Source of the DNA: Bacteroidales bacterium UBA4116
Lineage (GTDB): Bacteria; Bacteroidota; Bacteroidia; Bacteroidales; Tannerellaceae
Length of the DNA: 64,000 nt
Direction: 5' to 3'
Assembly (NCBI GenBank): GCA_002381645.1
Contig: DFXE01000020.1
Coordinates: 124,001 to 188,000, forward strand
This document shows positions 62,031 through 64,000 of this stretch, piece after piece. Each line of letters opens with the position of its first letter. Positions within the stretch are counted from its first letter, which is position 1. The position numbers and the translations under genes were made by a program. The notes beneath the pieces were generated by a model. That model was not told where the DNA came from. It saw only the letters and a program-made list of their open reading frames with translations, and searched no databases.

Positions 62031-62261
62031 ATGAAAAATGAAGATTCAAAATTGTTATTAGGGTTAGTTGTAGGCGTGGTAGTTGGCGCTGCTGTTACCT
62101 ATTTAGCTACTACAGAGAAAAGAGAACAATTAATGGAAGAATTTAACAACCTTGCCGATAAGATCAAAGACGGTTATCATCAGGCTGTTGCCAAGTATAA
62201 AGAAGGCAAAGCGGAAGTCGAACAAGGCGCCAAGGAAGTTAAAGACGCCATAACTGAATAA
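62031..62261 (+). CDS. YtxH-domain small protein
   Basis: The 76-residue protein has a glycine-rich hydrophobic segment (LLLGLVVGVVVGAAVTYLAT, about 8-27) followed by a charged helix (REQLMEEFNNLADKIKDGYH), as in the YtxH/GvpP-like family of stress-linked membrane proteins. It is first in a run with two small membrane proteins, 6 bp before the next gene. Function is unknown. Confidence 0.85.
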   Translation: MKNEDSKLLLGLVVGVVVGAAVTYLATTEKREQLMEEFNNLADKIKDGYHQAVAKYKEGKAEVEQGAKEVKDAITE

Positions 62262-62267
62262 AAGCAA

Positions 62268-62681
62268 ATGGAAAAAGATGCAGGACAAATATTCCGCGAA
62301 TTAAAGGAAGATGTTACCAATTATGCGGAATCAAAATTTGAATTATTCAAATTAAGTGCATACGAAGGAGCCGGTAAAGTAGCCGGCCTCCTTACGTATG
62401 GCTTGATATTGGTATTCCTTGCTTTATTTGCCTTATTATTTATCTTTCTTTCTATAGGTTTTTTTCTGGGTGAATTATTCAATTCAATGGGACTGGGATT
62501 TGCATGTGTAGCAGGTCTTTACCTGATACTTATACTCATCGCGGTATTAACAAAGAAAAGCATACAGGGAAAGGTAATCAATGAGATAATTGAAGCTTTA
62601 ACCACTAATGATGACAATGATAATGGAACCGACAATGAAGAAAATTTATCCAACTCCTTTGGAGAAGTTACAATCCGATAA
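62268..62681 (+). CDS. Holin-X-like membrane protein (PF07332 type)
   Basis: The 137-residue protein has a helical N-terminus (LKEDVTNYAESKFELFKLSA), two membrane segments (about 45-70 and 78-100: GLILVFLALFALLFIFLSIG and FACVAGLYLILILIAVLT) and a short acidic tail. It fits the family named phage holin superfamily III / Holin-X, which in Bacteroidota is a chromosomal envelope protein rather than a phage gene. There are no phage genes around it. It lies between the YtxH gene and an overlapping small gene. Confidence 0.8.
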   Translation: MEKDAGQIFRELKEDVTNYAESKFELFKLSAYEGAGKVAGLLTYGLILVFLALFALLFIFLSIGFFLGELFNSMGLGFACVAGLYLILILIAVLTKKSIQGKVINEIIEALTTNDDNDNGTDNEENLSNSFGEVTIR

Positions 62682-63018
62682 ATTATACGCAAAAGTAAAA
62701 AGCCGTGCTGCCGCTCAAAGGCTGAATAATAACATTACATATATACAGAACAACACCGGAAGTATTTTACTTTCCAGTGCTCATTCGTTATTATTTCCCG
62801 GAGCAAAAGAAAAAAAAGAAAAAGTCAATTCATTACTTCACCTGCCGGCCTTAACCAGAAGAGGACTTAGCATGTCCGACGTATTTTCACTCGGTAAATC
62901 ACTACTCCCACACGCATGGACAATTGCCAAACCCATACTTTTTACGTGGGGAGTAGGTAGAACACGATCTATTTTATTGGGAAGACTTTTTGGGTGGAAG
63001 AAAAAGAAAAAGAAATAA
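62635..63018 (+). CDS. Small basic protein of YtxH/holin run
   Basis: From ATG 62635 the protein has 127 residues, starting MKKIYPTPLEKLQSDKLYAK and ending in a poly-Lys tail (GWKKKKKK). The middle holds a weakly hydrophobic stretch (LLSSAHSLLFPGA) and the C-terminus one near WTIAKPILFTWGVGR. It overlaps the 3' end of the Holin-X-like gene by 47 bp in another frame, so translation is coupled. An ATG at 62608 is also open. I recognise no domain; association with the two upstream genes is recurrent in Bacteroidota. Confidence 0.75.
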   Translation: MKKIYPTPLEKLQSDKLYAKVKSRAAAQRLNNNITYIQNNTGSILLSSAHSLLFPGAKEKKEKVNSLLHLPALTRRGLSMSDVFSLGKSLLPHAWTIAKPILFTWGVGRTRSILLGRLFGWKKKKKK

Positions 63019-63091
63019 TCTGCAATAATTAATTTATGTTAGAGGGCATGTTTTTTTAAGGTTTATACACTGACTTTAGAAAAAACATAAT

Positions 63092-63099
63092 TACCTTTG
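63092..63099 (+). promoter_or_regulatory. -7 promoter element for micro-lipopeptide and gapA
   Basis: TACCTTTG lies 21 bp before the ATG at 63121. A transcript from it would carry both the 27-codon ORF and gapA. Confidence 0.55.
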
Positions 63100-63120
63100 C
63101 ACAGTAAAAAATTAAACAAG

Positions 63121-63204
63121 ATGAAACATATATCAACAGCTTTAGCAACACTTTTACTAATGTTGATGTTTTTAGCCTCTTGCGCTACTCCTTGTGGATG
63201 CTGA
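63121..63204 (+). CDS. 27-residue Cys-rich lipopeptide, unrecognised
   Basis: The short ORF encodes MKHISTALATLLLMLMFLAS followed by CATPCGC and a TGA stop. The first 20 residues form a lipoprotein signal peptide with lipobox FLASC (Cys21). After processing only seven residues, C-A-T-P-C-G-C, would remain on the lipid. The start is 21 bp after a good -7 box and the stop is 52 bp before gapA, so it lies in the gapA leader. It could be a tiny surface lipopeptide, a metal-binding tag, or a leader peptide that controls gapA. I know no named family. Confidence 0.6.
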   Translation: MKHISTALATLLLMLMFLASCATPCGC

Positions 63205-63256
63205 TTAGAATTTAACTAATAATGTTTTTAATAAACCCAATAAAAGTTTTATTACA

Positions 63257-64000
63257 ATGATTAAAGTAGGTATAAACGGTTTTGGCCGTATCGGACGTTT
63301 GGTTTTCCGTGCAGCTCAGAAGAGAAATGACATTCAGGTGGTTGGTATTAACGACTTGATCAGTGTTGAATACATGGCTTACATGTTGAAATACGATACT
63401 ATCCACGGTCAGTTCGACGGAACAATCGACATTAAGGACGGTAACCTGGTAGTAAATGGTAATTCAATCCGTGTAACTGCAGAGAAAAACCCTGCGGACC
63501 TGAAATGGGATGCCGTTGGTGCTGAATACATTGTTGAATCAACAGGTTTGTTCTTATCAAAAGATAAAGCACAAGGTCATATCGATGCCGGTGGTAAATA
63601 TGTAGTAATGTCTGCTCCTTCGAAAGACGATACCCCAATGTTCGTTTGCGGAGTTAACCTGGATGCATATAAAAAAGGTACTCAGTTCGTATCCAATGCT
63701 TCTTGTACTACAAACTGTCTGGCTCCTATTGCTAAAGTATTAAATGATAAATTCGGTATTACCGACGGTTTGATGACTACTGTACATGCTACAACAGCTA
63801 CGCAAAAAACAGTTGACGGACCTTCAGTTAAAGACTGGAGAGGCGGACGTGCAGCAGCAGGTAACATCATTCCTTCATCTACAGGTGCAGCAAAAGCAGT
63901 AGGTAAAGTAATTCCTGAATTAAACGGTAAATTAACAGGTATGGCATTCCGCGTTCCGACATTGGATGTTTCTGTTGTCGATTTAACTGTTAATTTAGCA
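63257..64000 (+). CDS. gapA: Glyceraldehyde-3-phosphate dehydrogenase, type I, 3' end outside window
   Basis: The first 248 codons are present and the frame is open to the window edge. The protein starts MIKVGINGFGRIGRLVFRAA with the NAD-binding Rossmann motif, has the catalytic cysteine in SNASCTTNCLAP (C150), the histidine in TTVHATTATQ (H177) and RAAAGNIIPSSTGAAKAVGK. It oxidises glyceraldehyde 3-phosphate in glycolysis. The usual family length of about 335 residues means roughly 90 are missing. It shares a promoter with the small lipopeptide ORF just upstream. Confidence 0.97.
   Translation, partial: MIKVGINGFGRIGRLVFRAAQKRNDIQVVGINDLISVEYMAYMLKYDTIHGQFDGTIDIKDGNLVVNGNSIRVTAEKNPADLKWDAVGAEYIVESTGLFLSKDKAQGHIDAGGKYVVMSAPSKDDTPMFVCGVNLDAYKKGTQFVSNASCTTNCLAPIAKVLNDKFGITDGLMTTVHATTATQKTVDGPSVKDWRGGRAAAGNIIPSSTGAAKAVGKVIPELNGKLTGMAFRVPTLDVSVVDLTVNLA

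Noticed and set aside
62268..62681. Holin-X-like gene as a sign of prophage
   Set aside because: No other phage gene is present and this family is a common chromosomal envelope protein in Bacteroidota.

Overview
The window is chromosomal DNA from a member of the Bacteroidales (phylum Bacteroidota), AT-rich and densely coded. This rests on the SusC/SusD outer membrane pairs, a FimB/Mfa2-type fimbrial lipoprotein, DUF4831, DUF6057 and DUF6377 families, a short-lid adenylate kinase, a GT3-like glycogen synthase, near absence of Shine-Dalgarno sequences, and many upstream copies of the Bacteroidota -7 promoter element TAnnTTTG. The genome resembles Dysgonomonas, Parabacteroides or relatives, but the sequence alone does not fix the genus.

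Layout. 1-3 kb: the end of an Omp85-type outer membrane protein, then a leftward operon of a GH5 glycosidase and a CE1-like esterase. A 34-bp perfect palindrome lies across the operon promoter. 3-7.3 kb: an XRE regulator, a small lipoprotein, tRNA-Arg, an Mfa2-like lipoprotein and two different L,D-transpeptidases. 7.5-11.5 kb: a leftward operon that looks like a D-amino-acid (or D-amino-acid peptide) utilisation unit: GntP permease, RidA, DSD1-type PLP enzyme, M19 dipeptidase. 11.8-17.4 kb: initiator tRNA, a flavin/PNPOx protein, a dynamin-like GTPase with a DUF697 membrane partner, a calcineurin-like phosphoesterase and a GH43 lipoprotein. 17.5-26.4 kb: small heat shock protein, rny, zapA and its coiled-coil partner, a B3/B4 protein, a YfiH/LACC1 protein, obgE, adk, hpt and nnrDE.

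27.2-37 kb: DUF4831 protein, POT peptide transporter, and a leftward SusC-SusD-Gfo/Idh-DUF1080 cluster typical of keto-glycoside processing, with a divergent DUF6377 membrane regulator. 39-44.5 kb: HU, a 29-residue COX24-like basic protein absent from ordinary ORF lists, RNase E/G, a DUF6057 membrane protein and a lipoprotein combining a CxxCH haem motif with a PD40 beta-propeller. 44.5-49 kb: a second, closely similar SusC/SusD pair in the same orientation. 50-55 kb: dnaK, AmpG-like transporter, omega-amidase, acyltransferase. 55.4-59.7 kb: glycogen synthase and glucan phosphorylase, preceded by an unusual array of four 22-bp units with palindromic cores. 59.7-64 kb: cdd, rplU-rpmA, prmA, a YtxH/holin-like trio, a 27-residue Cys-rich lipopeptide ORF, and gapA running off the end.

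The window is mostly conserved housekeeping plus carbohydrate-uptake loci. No phage, insertion sequence, CRISPR array or classical defence island is visible. The least explained parts are the 22-bp array at 55083-55170, the operator-like palindrome and possible small RNA at 3.0-3.3 kb, the micro-lipopeptide before gapA, and the DUF6057/haem-propeller pair.
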